Translations under genes and position numbers: made by a program | Shown here: piece after piece, positions 34,154-42,913 of the stretch | Numbering within the stretch: position 1 is the first letter of the stretch | How the letters are laid out: every line of letters begins with the position of its first letter | Origin: CAIKZZ01 sp035524595 | Lineage (GTDB): Bacteria > Pseudomonadota > Gammaproteobacteria > Steroidobacterales > Steroidobacteraceae | Reading direction: 5' to 3' | Length of the DNA stretch: 64,000 bases | Assembly: GCA_035524595.1 (NCBI GenBank) | Contig: DATKOP010000020.1 | Span: 75,315-139,314, forward strand | Notes under the pieces: model-generated | The model's input: only the letters and a program-made list of their open reading frames with translations | What the model was told of the DNA's origin: nothing | The model's database searches: none

Positions 34154-35806
34154 ATGTGCGATTCCAGGCGCCCCGGCGCGGGCCCCGGCCGGCGCGGCGG
34201 CCGCACGGCGGCGCTGTCCGCGGCGATCGTGGCGACGCTCGGGCTCTCGCTGTCCGGCACCGCGAGTGCCGATCCCGATCCCGAGCTCGACGCGCTCAAG
34301 CAGCAGGTCCAGGAGCTGCAGCGCAAGATCGACGCGCTGGCGAAGCAGCAGGCGGCGGCGCCCGCCACCGTGCCGGCCGCCGCGGCCCCCGCCAAGGAGG
34401 CGGCGCCCGCGCAGGTCGGCGCGGCGCGGCCGGATGGCCCGCTCAGCATGTACGGCGTGACGCTCTACGGCACGATCGACGTGAACGTCGTGTACCAGAC
34501 CCACGGCACGCCGCTCAGCGACTACCACCCGGCCGGCACGTACGCCTACATCCAGAAGAACAGCAACAACGCCATCTTCACGCTCAGCGATAACGGCCTC
34601 AGCGTGTCGAAGATCGGGCTGACGGGCGACAAGGAGATCCTGAACGGCTGGTCGGGGATCTTCCGGCTCGAGAGCGGCTTCAATCCGCTGTCCGGCAACC
34701 TGGTCGACGCCCTGAAGTCGTTGACCGTCAACAACGGCCGGGCGCTGACCGCGCAGACCACCGGCGCCGACTCGAGCTTCGCTGGCGAGCTGTTCAACAC
34801 CGCGGCGTTCGCCGGGCTCAGCCACAAGCGCTTCGGCACGGTCACCTTCGGCCGCCAGAACGGGCTGCTCGCCGACGGCGCCGGCACCTACGACCCGATG
34901 CAGGGCTCGCAGGCGTTCTCGGTGATCGGCATCTCGGGCACCGCTCCCGGCGGCGGCTCCACCGAGAATCGCCGCCTCGACAACTCGGTGAAGTACAACC
35001 TGCAGGCCGATGCGCTGCACGTCGCCGCCCTCTACCAGTTCAACGGCGCGACCGGCCAGCCGGGCAGTGCCTATCAGCTTACGCTCGGCGGCATCTTCGC
35101 CCAGGGCTCGGTCGACGCGTTCTACTCGAAGAAGTACGACGCGATCACCTCGACCTCGCTGACCGCGGCCCAGGTGGCGACGCTGAACTGCCCGTACAGC
35201 TACACGCTGCCCTCGGCCACCGTCAGCCCGCAGTGCGTCGGCGTCGCGGGCGTCGCGACGGCGGGCGGCGGCTTCAACCCGATCGACAAGTCGCTGGCCG
35301 GGACGATCTCCGACAACACGGCGTTCGCGGTCATGGGCCGCTACAGCGTCGACAAGCTCAGGCTGTACGGCGGCTACGAGCACATCAGCTACTCGAACCC
35401 GCAGACCCCGCTGGCGGCCGGCACCCAGACGATCGGCGGCTACGTGCTCGCCTACGTGAACCAGCAGACCGGCGCTGCCTCGACCTACGCGATCGAGAAG
35501 GTGGTGCAGTACTGGTGGGTCGGCGGGAAGTACTCGTTCAGCAAGGCAGTCGACTGGACGGTCGCCTGGTACCACTTCGAGCAGGGCGCGTTCGCCACCG
35601 GCGCCAACGCCGGCTGCAACGACGCGCGCGCGGCCAACTGCCAGGGCTCGACCAACGCCATCTCGACGCTGCTCGACTGGAGGCTCAGCCAGCGCTTCGA
35701 CACCTACGCGGGTGCCGAGTGGTCGGAGGCGAAGGACGGCATGGCCAATGGGTTCCTCTACCGGACCACGATCAACCCGACGATCGGCATCCGCTACACC
35801 TTCTGA
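34154..35806 (+). CDS. Outer-membrane porin with N-terminal coiled coil
   Basis: Exported 550-residue beta-barrel protein of the Gram-negative porin family. A long basic N-region and signal peptide (ALSAAIVATLGLSLSGTASA) are followed by a short coiled coil (LDALKQQVQELQRKIDALAKQQ), an Ala/Pro linker, then the barrel beginning with SMYGVTLYGTIDVNVVYQ, the typical porin opening strand. Later strands include KRFGTVTFGRQNGLLADG and FAVMGRYSVDKLRLYGGYEH. The protein ends in IGIRYTF with a C-terminal Phe, the outer-membrane insertion signal. A ModE-like box lies about 80 bases upstream, suggesting that it carries molybdate or another oxyanion. Substrate specificity is inference. Confidence 0.9.
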   Translation: MCDSRRPGAGPGRRGGRTAALSAAIVATLGLSLSGTASADPDPELDALKQQVQELQRKIDALAKQQAAAPATVPAAAAPAKEAAPAQVGAARPDGPLSMYGVTLYGTIDVNVVYQTHGTPLSDYHPAGTYAYIQKNSNNAIFTLSDNGLSVSKIGLTGDKEILNGWSGIFRLESGFNPLSGNLVDALKSLTVNNGRALTAQTTGADSSFAGELFNTAAFAGLSHKRFGTVTFGRQNGLLADGAGTYDPMQGSQAFSVIGISGTAPGGGSTENRRLDNSVKYNLQADALHVAALYQFNGATGQPGSAYQLTLGGIFAQGSVDAFYSKKYDAITSTSLTAAQVATLNCPYSYTLPSATVSPQCVGVAGVATAGGGFNPIDKSLAGTISDNTAFAVMGRYSVDKLRLYGGYEHISYSNPQTPLAAGTQTIGGYVLAYVNQQTGAASTYAIEKVVQYWWVGGKYSFSKAVDWTVAWYHFEQGAFATGANAGCNDARAANCQGSTNAISTLLDWRLSQRFDTYAGAEWSEAKDGMANGFLYRTTINPTIGIRYTF

Positions 35807-35980
35807 CGCGACCGGCCCCGGCTGCCCCGCTCGCGAGCCGCCCGACGTCTCGCCCTCCCGCCGCAGCACCCCGATCGGGCTCCCCTCGACCGGCGGGTGG
35901 CGGACCTGGGGGCGGGGTGCCGTTCGGCGACCTGCCCCGCAGCGCCGGTTCGCGCTCCGGCACGGCCTGTCTCCGGGCGT

Positions 35981-36003
35981 GGCCCGCCCGCGGTTGGCGG
36001 GCC
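35981..36003. terminator. G+C hairpin downstream of the porin gene
   Basis: GGCCCGCC (35981-35988) pairs with GGCGGGCC (35996-36003) across a 7-base loop, between the porin and the next gene. Without a T-tract it could be a weak terminator or limit expression of downstream genes. Confidence 0.4.
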
Positions 36004-36041
36004 GCCCGGGGTTCGCGACCGCGCGTCCGGGAGGACCCGAG

Positions 36042-36578
36042 GTGCCCCGTCACGCACGACTTCGGGCATGGGCGCTCCTGGCGCTGTCGCTCCTCCCCAT
36101 GGCATCCCGCGCCGACGATCCGTGTGCAGCGTTCGCCTGGGACGTCCGTCACGAACGGGCGCTGTTCGCGGCCGCTGCGCGACCGCTTGCGGCCGGCACC
36201 ACGGTGGCCGCGTCGCCGCCGCTCGCGCCCGACCACATCTACCGGCTGCAGCTCAGCGCTCTGGCGGACGTCGCCTTCGCCGTGCCGCCGGCCAGGACGC
36301 CCGGCGCCGACCGTGCCTACGCGGGACTCGCGCGCCTCACGGTCGGGGTGGCCGGTGTGTACCGGATCTCGCTCGATCAGGCGGCGTGGCTGGACGTGGT
36401 CGCGGACGGCGCGGCCATCCGCTCGCAGGGGTTCGAGGGGCGCCCGGGCTGCAACGCGCCGCACAAGATCGTCGAGTTCCTGCTGCCGGCGGGGGTACCG
36501 CTGACGCTGCAGCTGAGCGGGGCCGCGGGTCCGGGCGTGACGGTGGCCGTCACCCGATCTCCCCGGCAGCGGCCGTAG
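36042..36578 (+). CDS. Secreted protein of unknown function
   Basis: Exported 178-residue protein from GTG 36042, with GGAGG 8 bases upstream. The signal peptide is LRAWALLALSLLPMASRA, followed by DDPCAAFAWDVRHERALFA. The C-terminal half (YAGLARLTVGVAGVYRISLDQAAWLDVVADGAAI then FEGRPGCNAPHKIVEFLLPAGVPLTLQLSGA) looks like a compact beta domain; two cysteines may pair. I recall related proteins being labelled homogentisate 1,2-dioxygenase in databases; nothing here (no cupin Fe-ligand pattern, wrong size) supports that. It follows the porin on the same strand. Confidence 0.75.
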   Translation: MPRHARLRAWALLALSLLPMASRADDPCAAFAWDVRHERALFAAAARPLAAGTTVAASPPLAPDHIYRLQLSALADVAFAVPPARTPGADRAYAGLARLTVGVAGVYRISLDQAAWLDVVADGAAIRSQGFEGRPGCNAPHKIVEFLLPAGVPLTLQLSGAAGPGVTVAVTRSPRQRP

Positions 36579-36756
36579 CCCGCGGCTCGCTGCTGCGGAC
36601 CGGCAGCCCGCGAATCACCCCGGCCCCGCGCTACGGTCGTCCGGTCGGCCGGCGCCGCCTGTCAACGCAGGTCACGGTGGTGCGCTCTGCTGCCGTCGGC
36701 AGCCACCCGCCGACGACCTCGCAAGCGTAGGGTCGCAACCAATCCAGGGAGTCATC

Positions 36757-37014
36757 ATGAAGAAGATCGTCCTCGCCTCGCTCGCCGCTCTGGCACTCGC
36801 AGCGGGCGCCGTCGCGCTCGCCGAGAAGGTCCACGACTGGCACGACCTCGACAAGGTCCATCAGCACATCGTGCAGTCGATCCAGGAGATGGAGCGCGCG
36901 CGCGCCGCCAACCACTACGACATGGCCGGCCACGGCGCCAAGGCCGAGGAGCTCCTGCGCCAGGCCGAGCACGAGCTGCACGAGGCGGTCGAGGCGGCGA
37001 AGGCGGCGCACTGA
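36757..37014 (+). CDS. Small metal-binding protein (SmbP-like)
   Basis: Exported 85-residue protein with a signal peptide (MKKIVLASLAALALAAGAVALA). The mature region is helical and rich in His, Asp, Glu and Lys: HDWHDLDKVHQHIVQSIQEM, then NHYDMAGHGAKAEELLRQAEHELHEAV, about nine histidines in roughly 60 residues. This matches the periplasmic four-helix small metal-binding proteins first described from Nitrosomonas (copper and other divalent metals). GGGAG lies 8 bases before the ATG. It sits between a secreted protein and a ModE-like regulator, suggesting a metal-homeostasis context. Confidence 0.78.
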   Translation: MKKIVLASLAALALAAGAVALAEKVHDWHDLDKVHQHIVQSIQEMERARAANHYDMAGHGAKAEELLRQAEHELHEAVEAAKAAH

Positions 37015-37166
37015 GCAGCCAGCCCGTCCAACAGCCGCTGCGGGGATCGCGTCGCGCGCGGCGCGACTCCCCGGGCCGGCCGCCCGTCGGCTGCTCGTCA
37101 CGAGCTGCCGGCGACGCTGCTGACGGTGGCGTGGAGCGCGCGCTACCATCGGCGGCGGAGGGCGCC

Positions 37167-37559
37167 ATGAGCAAGCCGGCAATCCGCTTTCGCCTCGATC
37201 TCGGGCCCGGCGAGGCCGTCGGGCCGGGCAAGATCGCGCTCCTCGAGCAGATCGCGGAGTCCGGCTCGCTGTCGCAGGCGGCGCGCGACCTCAAGATGAG
37301 CTACAAGCGCGCCTGGCAGCTGCTCGAGAGCCTGAACAGCTCGTTCAAGGAGCCGCTCGCCGTCACCGCGACCGGCGGTCGCCGCGGCGGCGGTGCGACG
37401 CTCACCGAGCTCGGCCGCGCCGTGATCCGCAGCTACCGCAGCTTCGATCGCGCGGTCCAGGCCCAGGCGGCGCGCCACTTCCGTCCGCTCGCGCCGTACG
37501 TGCGCAGGAGCGCCGCTCCCGGGCGGCGCGCGCCGGTGGTGCGGATGAGCAGCCGCTAG
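37167..37559 (+). CDS. ModE-like winged-helix regulator lacking the molybdate-binding domain
   Basis: DNA-binding protein of 130 residues matching the N-terminal domain of ModE (LysR-type helix-turn-helix): KIALLEQIAESGSLSQAARDLKMSYKRAWQLLESLN at about residues 21-56, then the ATGGRRGGGATLTELG wing. Full ModE (about 260 residues) adds two Mop/TOBE domains that bind molybdate; here the protein stops soon after the wing with a basic tail. It may still bind the two ModE-like boxes 3 kb upstream, with molybdate sensing lost or supplied by another protein. GGAGGG precedes the ATG; CTGACG-N18-TACCAT (37120-37149) is a plausible promoter. Confidence 0.85.
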   Translation: MSKPAIRFRLDLGPGEAVGPGKIALLEQIAESGSLSQAARDLKMSYKRAWQLLESLNSSFKEPLAVTATGGRRGGGATLTELGRAVIRSYRSFDRAVQAQAARHFRPLAPYVRRSAAPGRRAPVVRMSSR

Positions 37560-37580
37560 CGAGCGCCGCCGCGCGCGCCG

Positions 37581-39197
37581 CTACAGGTTCGCGTAGTTGG
37601 GCCCCGAGCCGCCCTCCGGCGTCGTCCAGGTGATGATGCCGTAAGGGTCCTTGATGTCGCAGGCCTTGCAGTGCACGCAGTTGGAGGCGTTGATCTGCAG
37701 GCGCCGCCCGCCCGCGCCGTCGTCGACCATCTCGTAGACGCCCGCCGGGCAGAAGCGCTCGCAGGGGTTGCCGTATTCCCTGGCGCACTGGTCGCTGCAG
37801 ATGTGCGTGTCGCGCACCCGCAGGTGCGCCGGCTGGCTCTCCTCGTGCGTGGTCGAGGCGAAATAGACCGCGGCGGCGCGGTCGCGCGGCTTCAGCTCGC
37901 GCTCGGCCTGCCAGTGGCGGTCGGGCGAGGCGTAGTCGTCGAGCCGCCTGAGCTGCGCGTAGTCGGCCTGGTTGCGCAGCGTCCACGGCGTGCGGCCGCC
38001 GGTCAGCGTCTCGAGGCCGCCGTTCAGGAGCCCGAGCCAGATGCCCTTCTTGAAGCCGGGCTTGAAGTTGCGGACCTTGCGCAGCTCCTGGCCGCCCGGC
38101 GAGGCGCGAAAGCGCGCGTCGAAGCCGGCCGGCGCGCCGTGCTCGGCGAGGTGCTCGGCGGCCAGCGCGCCCGAGCGGATCGCCTGGTGCACGCCCTTGA
38201 TCTTCGGCACGTTCACGAGCCCGCCGGCGCAGCCGACGATCATCGCGCCCGGCATCTCGAGCTTCGGCAGCGACTGCCAGCCGCCGGCGGCGATGGTGCG
38301 CGCGCCGTAGGTCAGGAGCTCGCCGCCCTCGAGCAGCGGCCGGACGGAGGGGTGGTTCTTGAACTGCTGGAAGGCCTCGAAGGGCCTGAAGCGCGGGTCG
38401 CGGTAGTCGAGCCCGGCGACGTAGCCGACGTAGACCCGGTTCTGGTCGAGGTGGTAGATGAAGCTGCCGCCGTAGGTGCGCCGGTCCATCGGCCAGCCGA
38501 CCGAGTGCTGGATCAGGCCCGGCTCGGCGCGGCCCTCGGGCAGCTGCCACAGCTCCTTGAAGCCGAGGCCGTAGGCCTGCGGGCAGCAGTCGGCGTCGAG
38601 GGCGTACTTCGCGATCAGCTGCTTGGTGATGCTGCCGCGCGCGCCCTCGGCGAGCACGGTGGTCTTCGCGCGCACCTCGGGGCCGGGCGCGAAGTTCGGT
38701 CCCGGCTGGTCGTCCTTGTCGAGACCCATGTCGCCGATCTGCACGCCGGCGACCGCGCCCTGCTCGTCGATCAGCGGCTTGGCGGCCGCGAAGCCGGCGA
38801 ACACGTCGACGCCGAGCGCCTCGGCCGCCTGCGCCAGCTGCGGCGTCAGCATGCCGAGCGAGATGATGAAGTTGCCGTGGTTGTGCGCCTGCGGCGGCGT
38901 GATCATCCGGAACGCGCGCTTCGCGGTCAGCAGGCTGAACTCGTCGCGCTTCGCCGGCACGCAGATCCCCGGCGGCGTCTTGCGCCAGTCGGGCAGCAGC
39001 GCGTCCAGCGGCCCGGGCTCCATGATGCAGCCCGACAGCGAGTGCGCCCCGACCGCGGCGCCCTTCTCGAGCACGCACACCGAGAGCTCGGGCTTGAGCT
39101 GCTTCAGGCGGATCGCGCAGGCGAGGCCGGCCGGCCCGCCGCCGACGATCAGCACGTCGTACTCCATCTGGTCGCGTTCGATGTGGTCTGCGCTCAT
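37581..39197 (-). CDS. Electron transfer flavoprotein-ubiquinone oxidoreductase
   Basis: Membrane-associated FAD and [4Fe-4S] enzyme of 538 residues carrying electrons from ETF, and hence from acyl-CoA dehydrogenases, to ubiquinone. The FAD-binding VLIVGGGPAGLACAIRLKQ is at about residues 15-33; GAHSLSGCIMEP and GFKELWQL follow. The C-terminal cluster domain has CAREYGNPCERFCPAGVYE and INASNCVHCKACDIKDPYG, giving the cluster cysteines, and ends GGSGPNYANL, as in the family. Isovaleryl-CoA dehydrogenase in this window would feed it. ETF subunit genes are not in the window. Confidence 0.96.
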   Translation of the reverse strand: MSADHIERDQMEYDVLIVGGGPAGLACAIRLKQLKPELSVCVLEKGAAVGAHSLSGCIMEPGPLDALLPDWRKTPPGICVPAKRDEFSLLTAKRAFRMITPPQAHNHGNFIISLGMLTPQLAQAAEALGVDVFAGFAAAKPLIDEQGAVAGVQIGDMGLDKDDQPGPNFAPGPEVRAKTTVLAEGARGSITKQLIAKYALDADCCPQAYGLGFKELWQLPEGRAEPGLIQHSVGWPMDRRTYGGSFIYHLDQNRVYVGYVAGLDYRDPRFRPFEAFQQFKNHPSVRPLLEGGELLTYGARTIAAGGWQSLPKLEMPGAMIVGCAGGLVNVPKIKGVHQAIRSGALAAEHLAEHGAPAGFDARFRASPGGQELRKVRNFKPGFKKGIWLGLLNGGLETLTGGRTPWTLRNQADYAQLRRLDDYASPDRHWQAERELKPRDRAAAVYFASTTHEESQPAHLRVRDTHICSDQCAREYGNPCERFCPAGVYEMVDDGAGGRRLQINASNCVHCKACDIKDPYGIITWTTPEGGSGPNYANL

Positions 39198-39219
39198 GCG
39201 GTGGCTCGCTCTGCGGGTG

Positions 39220-40611
39220 TCAGCGGAACTCGGCGCCGTGCAGCGCCTCGAGCGCCTCGATGCCGGCCTTGATCTGCGCCAGCGGCCCGACCACGACGAT
39301 GGTCATCGCCGCCGGGTCGAGCGCCTCGGCCGCCGCCGCCCGCAACTCCTCGGGCGTGACCGCGTTGACGTGCTCGACGTAGTGCGTCAGCCAGTCGTCG
39401 TCGAGGCCCTGCTGGTCGAGGAACGCGAGCTGGGCGAGCAGGCCCGGGCGGCTCGAGGCGCCGAGCACGAAGGTGCCGGCGCGGTAGTTCTTGATCAGCT
39501 GAAGCTCCGCGGCCGGGGCGGGCTCGCTGCGCAGCCGGGCGAGCTCGCGGAAGATCTCGCCGAGCGCCGCCGCCGTCTGCGGCGCGTTGACGTCGGTGGC
39601 GAGCGCCCAGGCGGCGACGCCCTGGTGCGGCGTGATGTGGCTCGAGGCGCCGTAGGTGTAGCCCTTGTCCTCGCGCAGGTTCTGGTCGAGGCGCGACAGC
39701 AGCGAGCCGCCGAGCAGGGCGTTCGCGAGCGACAGGCGCATGAAGCCGGGCGTCGCCGGCGTCGGCACCGGCAGCCCCATCAGGATCGTCGACTGCGTGG
39801 CGCCCGGCCGGTCGATGAGGCGCACGATGCGCCGGCGCGCGCCCTCCGGGGCACCCTGGCGCGGCGCCGGGCCGGCGGCCCAGTCGCCGAACGCGGCGCG
39901 CAGCGCGCGCTCGACCGCCGGCGGGTCGAAGCGGCCGGCGACGTAGACGTGCGTGCGCGCGGCGCCGAACTCGGTGGCGACGAAGCGCCGCACGTCGTCG
40001 ATGCCGATCGAGGCGATCTGCGCGTCGGTCGGCAGCGTGCGGCCGTAGACGCTGTCGCCCCAGATGAGGTGCGCCAGCGCCTCGCCGGCGATTGCCTGCG
40101 GCTGCGAGCGCGCGATCGCCATCTGCCGCGTCATGTCGGCCTTGAGGCGCGGCAGCTCCGCCGGCGGCAGGCGCGGCCGGCGCAGCACGTCGGCGATCAG
40201 CCCGATCGCATCGTCGGCGCGCTCCGCGAGCACGTCGAGCGAGACGCTGAACTGGTCGGGGCCGGCGCCGACCTCGAGCGCGCCGCCCATCTCGGCGGCG
40301 GCGCGCGCCACGCCCTCGGCGTCGCGCGCCCCGGCGCCCTCCTTCATCAGGCTGGCGGTCAGGTCGGCGAGCCCGCTCTTGTCGCCGTCGGCGACGTTGC
40401 CGGTGCGCAGCGCCACCAGGATCGTGGTCTTCGGCACCGTGCCGAAGGGCACCAGCGTCACGGCGAGGCCGTTCGGCAGCGTGAACTCGTGCTTGGCGGG
40501 CAGCGCGAACGGGTGCGGCTGGCCGACCGGCGGCGGGGCCTCGCGCCCGGGTGCCGGGCCCGCGGCGAGCAGCGCACCGAGCGCGGCCGCGATCATCGCG
40601 CGCCGGCTCAT
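39220..40611 (-). CDS. M16 peptidase-like protein without zinc motif (inactive partner)
   Basis: Exported 463-residue M16-family protein. The signal peptide is AMIAAALGALLAAGPAPG. It opens with KHEFTLPNGLAVTLVPFGTVPKTTI and has the tail REDKGYTYGASSHITPHQG, which matches the Arg/Tyr-bearing C-terminal region of M16B partners. Where active subunits have HxxEH it has GLADLTASLMKEGAG, so it cannot bind zinc in the usual way. The start overlaps the preceding zinc-bearing subunit gene by 4 bases (ATGA): together they probably form a heterodimeric periplasmic processing peptidase. Confidence 0.9.
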   Translation of the reverse strand: MSRRAMIAAALGALLAAGPAPGREAPPPVGQPHPFALPAKHEFTLPNGLAVTLVPFGTVPKTTILVALRTGNVADGDKSGLADLTASLMKEGAGARDAEGVARAAAEMGGALEVGAGPDQFSVSLDVLAERADDAIGLIADVLRRPRLPPAELPRLKADMTRQMAIARSQPQAIAGEALAHLIWGDSVYGRTLPTDAQIASIGIDDVRRFVATEFGAARTHVYVAGRFDPPAVERALRAAFGDWAAGPAPRQGAPEGARRRIVRLIDRPGATQSTILMGLPVPTPATPGFMRLSLANALLGGSLLSRLDQNLREDKGYTYGASSHITPHQGVAAWALATDVNAPQTAAALGEIFRELARLRSEPAPAAELQLIKNYRAGTFVLGASSRPGLLAQLAFLDQQGLDDDWLTHYVEHVNAVTPEELRAAAAEALDPAAMTIVVVGPLAQIKAGIEALEALHGAEFR

Positions 40612-42023
40612 GGCGCGGCCTGCGGCGCTTTGCCGCCCGGCAGCAGCACGAGGCGCGTGCGGCTGGCGGGCGCGAGGTACTCGCGCGCGGTGCGCTGGAT
40701 CAGCGCCGGCGTGACCTTGCGAAACTCCGCCTCGATGCGGTCGATGCGGCCGGGGTCGTCATCGAAGAGCGCGAACGAGGCCAGCAGGTCGACGAGGCCG
40801 AAGCGGTCGGAGCTGCCGGCGACGTCGTACAGCGCCGAGCGGATCTTGGTCAGCGCCCGCTCGAGCTCGGCCGGCGGCACCGGCCGGCGCCTGAGGCCCT
40901 CGACCACCGCGTCGAAGTCGCGCGTGATGGCGCGCTCGCTGCTGGCGGCGTCGTGCACCAGGTAGGCCGACCACAGCATCGGGCCCTGGTAGTCGAACAT
41001 GTTGCCGACCAGGTTGATGCCGCCCTCGACCGCGTCCGCGTAGCCGCGCTGCTGCACGAGGCGCGCCCACAGCCGGCTGTCCTCGCCCTGCAGCAGGATC
41101 TGGTCGATCAGCCCGAAGGCGTACCACTCGGGCGTGTTGCGCGGCGGCACGTGGTAGCCGAACGCGATCGCCGGGCGCGGCGCGCGCGGATCCACGCGCT
41201 GGCCGCGGCGCTCGGCATGCTGCGCCGGCTCGCTGACGTCCGCCTGCGCCGGGGCCGGGCGGGTCGGCAGCGGCCCGAAGTAGCGCTCGATCGCGGCGCG
41301 CGCCGCGCCGGCGTCGAAGTCGCCGGCCACCACCAGCACCGCGTTCGACGGCACGTAGTAGGTGTCGTAGAACGCGCGCACGTCCTCGAGCGTCGCGCCG
41401 TCGATGTCGGCGAAGTCGCCGTAGAAGTTGTGGGCGTTGTACCAGTTGCGGTTCGCGAACTGCGGCAGGTCGAGCCACGGGAAGCCGCCGTAGGGGCGGT
41501 CGAGCACGTTGACCCGGACCTCGTTCTTGACCACGTCCTTCTGGTTCTGGAGGCTGGTCGCCGACAGCGCCAGGCCGCGCATGCGCTCGGCCTCGACCCA
41601 CAGCACCGGCTCCAGCACGTGGCTCGGCACCACCTCGAAGTAGTTCGTGTAGTCGAAGCGCGTCGAGCCGTTGGCGATGCCGCCGTTGCCGCTGACCAGG
41701 CGGTCGGCCTCGCCCTTGGCGAGGTTGGTGGTCTCCTGGAACATCAGGTGCTCGAACAGGTGCGCGAAGCCGGTGCGGTTCCTGGGCTCGATCCGAAAGC
41801 CGATGTGGTAGTACACCGCCACCGTCACGGTTGGCACCGACGCATCGCGCGACAGCACCACGCGCAGGCCGTTCGGCAGGCGGTAGTAGTCGGCCGCGAC
41901 CTCGAGGCGCACGGCGGGCGGCGCGGCCGCGGCGGCGGCGGCGGGTTCGGCCGCGCGCGCGACGCCGGCGCACAGCGCGAGCGCGGCGGCGGCCGCGGCG
42001 GGGGAGAGCTTGGGCATGGGCAC
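40608..42023 (-). CDS. M16 zinc peptidase (active subunit)
   Basis: Exported 471-residue pitrilysin-family metallopeptidase. After a signal peptide (AAAAAALALCAGVARA) it has YRLPNGLRVVLSRDASVPTV and the zinc motif GFAHLFEHLMFQ (HxxEH, near residues 87-91), with the third ligand Glu in KNEVRVNVLDRPYGG about 76 residues later. It is the catalytic half of the pair with the following inactive homologue. The substrate is unknown; such pairs degrade peptides or process pyrroloquinoline-type precursors in other bacteria, but no such precursor is seen here. Confidence 0.92.
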   Translation of the reverse strand: MPMPKLSPAAAAAALALCAGVARAAEPAAAAAAAPPAVRLEVAADYYRLPNGLRVVLSRDASVPTVTVAVYYHIGFRIEPRNRTGFAHLFEHLMFQETTNLAKGEADRLVSGNGGIANGSTRFDYTNYFEVVPSHVLEPVLWVEAERMRGLALSATSLQNQKDVVKNEVRVNVLDRPYGGFPWLDLPQFANRNWYNAHNFYGDFADIDGATLEDVRAFYDTYYVPSNAVLVVAGDFDAGAARAAIERYFGPLPTRPAPAQADVSEPAQHAERRGQRVDPRAPRPAIAFGYHVPPRNTPEWYAFGLIDQILLQGEDSRLWARLVQQRGYADAVEGGINLVGNMFDYQGPMLWSAYLVHDAASSERAITRDFDAVVEGLRRRPVPPAELERALTKIRSALYDVAGSSDRFGLVDLLASFALFDDDPGRIDRIEAEFRKVTPALIQRTAREYLAPASRTRLVLLPGGKAPQAAP

Positions 42024-42095
42024 CCGGCGGATGGTGGCGGAGGGCGCGATTATGGCGCGGCCACGCCCGGCGCCGATAGCCGGCGCCGGCCCGGG

Positions 42096-42863
42096 CTACT
42101 TGGGCTGCATCCGGATCGCACCGTCGAGCCGGATGGTCTCGCCGTTCAGCATCGGATTGCGGGCGATCGCGAGCACGAGGTCGGCGAACTCGGCCGGCCG
42201 CCCGAGGCGCGACGGGAACGGCACCTGGGCGCCGAGCGAGGCCTGCAGCTCGGGCGTCATGCCCGCCACCATCGGCGTCTCGAAGATGCCGGGGGCGATC
42301 GCCATCACGCGGATGCCGGCGCGGGCCAGCTCGCGCGCCATCGGCAGCACCATGCCGATCACGGCGGCCTTGGTCGCCGAGTAGGCGATCTGGCCGATCT
42401 GGCCCTCGTAGGCGGCCACCGAGGAGGTGTGGATCAGCAGGCCGCGCTCGCCGTCGGCGTTCGGCGCGTTCGCCTGCATCAGCTGCGCCGCCGCCTTGTC
42501 GACGTGCAGCGTGCCGACCAGGTTGATCGCGACGACCTTGGCGAAGAACGCGCCCGACATCGGCCCGTCGCGGCCGAGCATGCGGCCCGCGCCGACGACG
42601 CCGGCGCAGTTGACCGCCAGGTTGAGCCCGCCCATGGCGGCGTGCGCGGCGCTCACCGCGGCGTTGACCCTGGCCTCGTCGCTGACGTCGCAGTGCACGA
42701 AGCCCGCGCGCGCGCCGAGCTCGGCGGCCGCCTGGCGGCCGGCCTCCTCCTGCACGTCGAGCAGGGCCGCCCGCCCGCCCTCGGCCACGATGCGGCGCGC
42801 GACGGCGAGTCCGAGTCCGGAGGCGCCGCCGGTGACGACGGCCTTGAGGTCTGTGGCTTGCAT
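42096..42863 (-). CDS. Type II 3-hydroxyacyl-CoA dehydrogenase (HSD10-like SDR)
   Basis: Short-chain dehydrogenase of 255 residues that closely follows HSD17B10, the 2-methyl-3-hydroxybutyryl-CoA dehydrogenase of isoleucine breakdown. NAD motif VVTGGASGLGLAVARR at the start, NCAGVVGAGRM, catalytic TSSVAAYEGQIGQIAYSATKAAV with Ser-Tyr-Lys, then the diagnostic IAPGIFETPMV, VPFPSRLGRPAEFADLV and a C-terminal LNGETIRLDGAIRMQP. Thiolase and acyl-CoA mutase genes next door support a short-branched-chain acyl-CoA role. Start ATG 42863. Confidence 0.92.
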   Translation of the reverse strand: MQATDLKAVVTGGASGLGLAVARRIVAEGGRAALLDVQEEAGRQAAAELGARAGFVHCDVSDEARVNAAVSAAHAAMGGLNLAVNCAGVVGAGRMLGRDGPMSGAFFAKVVAINLVGTLHVDKAAAQLMQANAPNADGERGLLIHTSSVAAYEGQIGQIAYSATKAAVIGMVLPMARELARAGIRVMAIAPGIFETPMVAGMTPELQASLGAQVPFPSRLGRPAEFADLVLAIARNPMLNGETIRLDGAIRMQPK

Positions 42864-42913
42864 GGCGCGATTGTCTCGCGGCGGCGGGCCGCTGGCTACC
42901 GGGGGCCCGGGGG

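Noticed and set aside
36042..36578. Homogentisate 1,2-dioxygenase
   Set aside because: I recall this label on related secreted proteins, but the product has a signal peptide, is far too small and shows none of the dioxygenase metal motifs.
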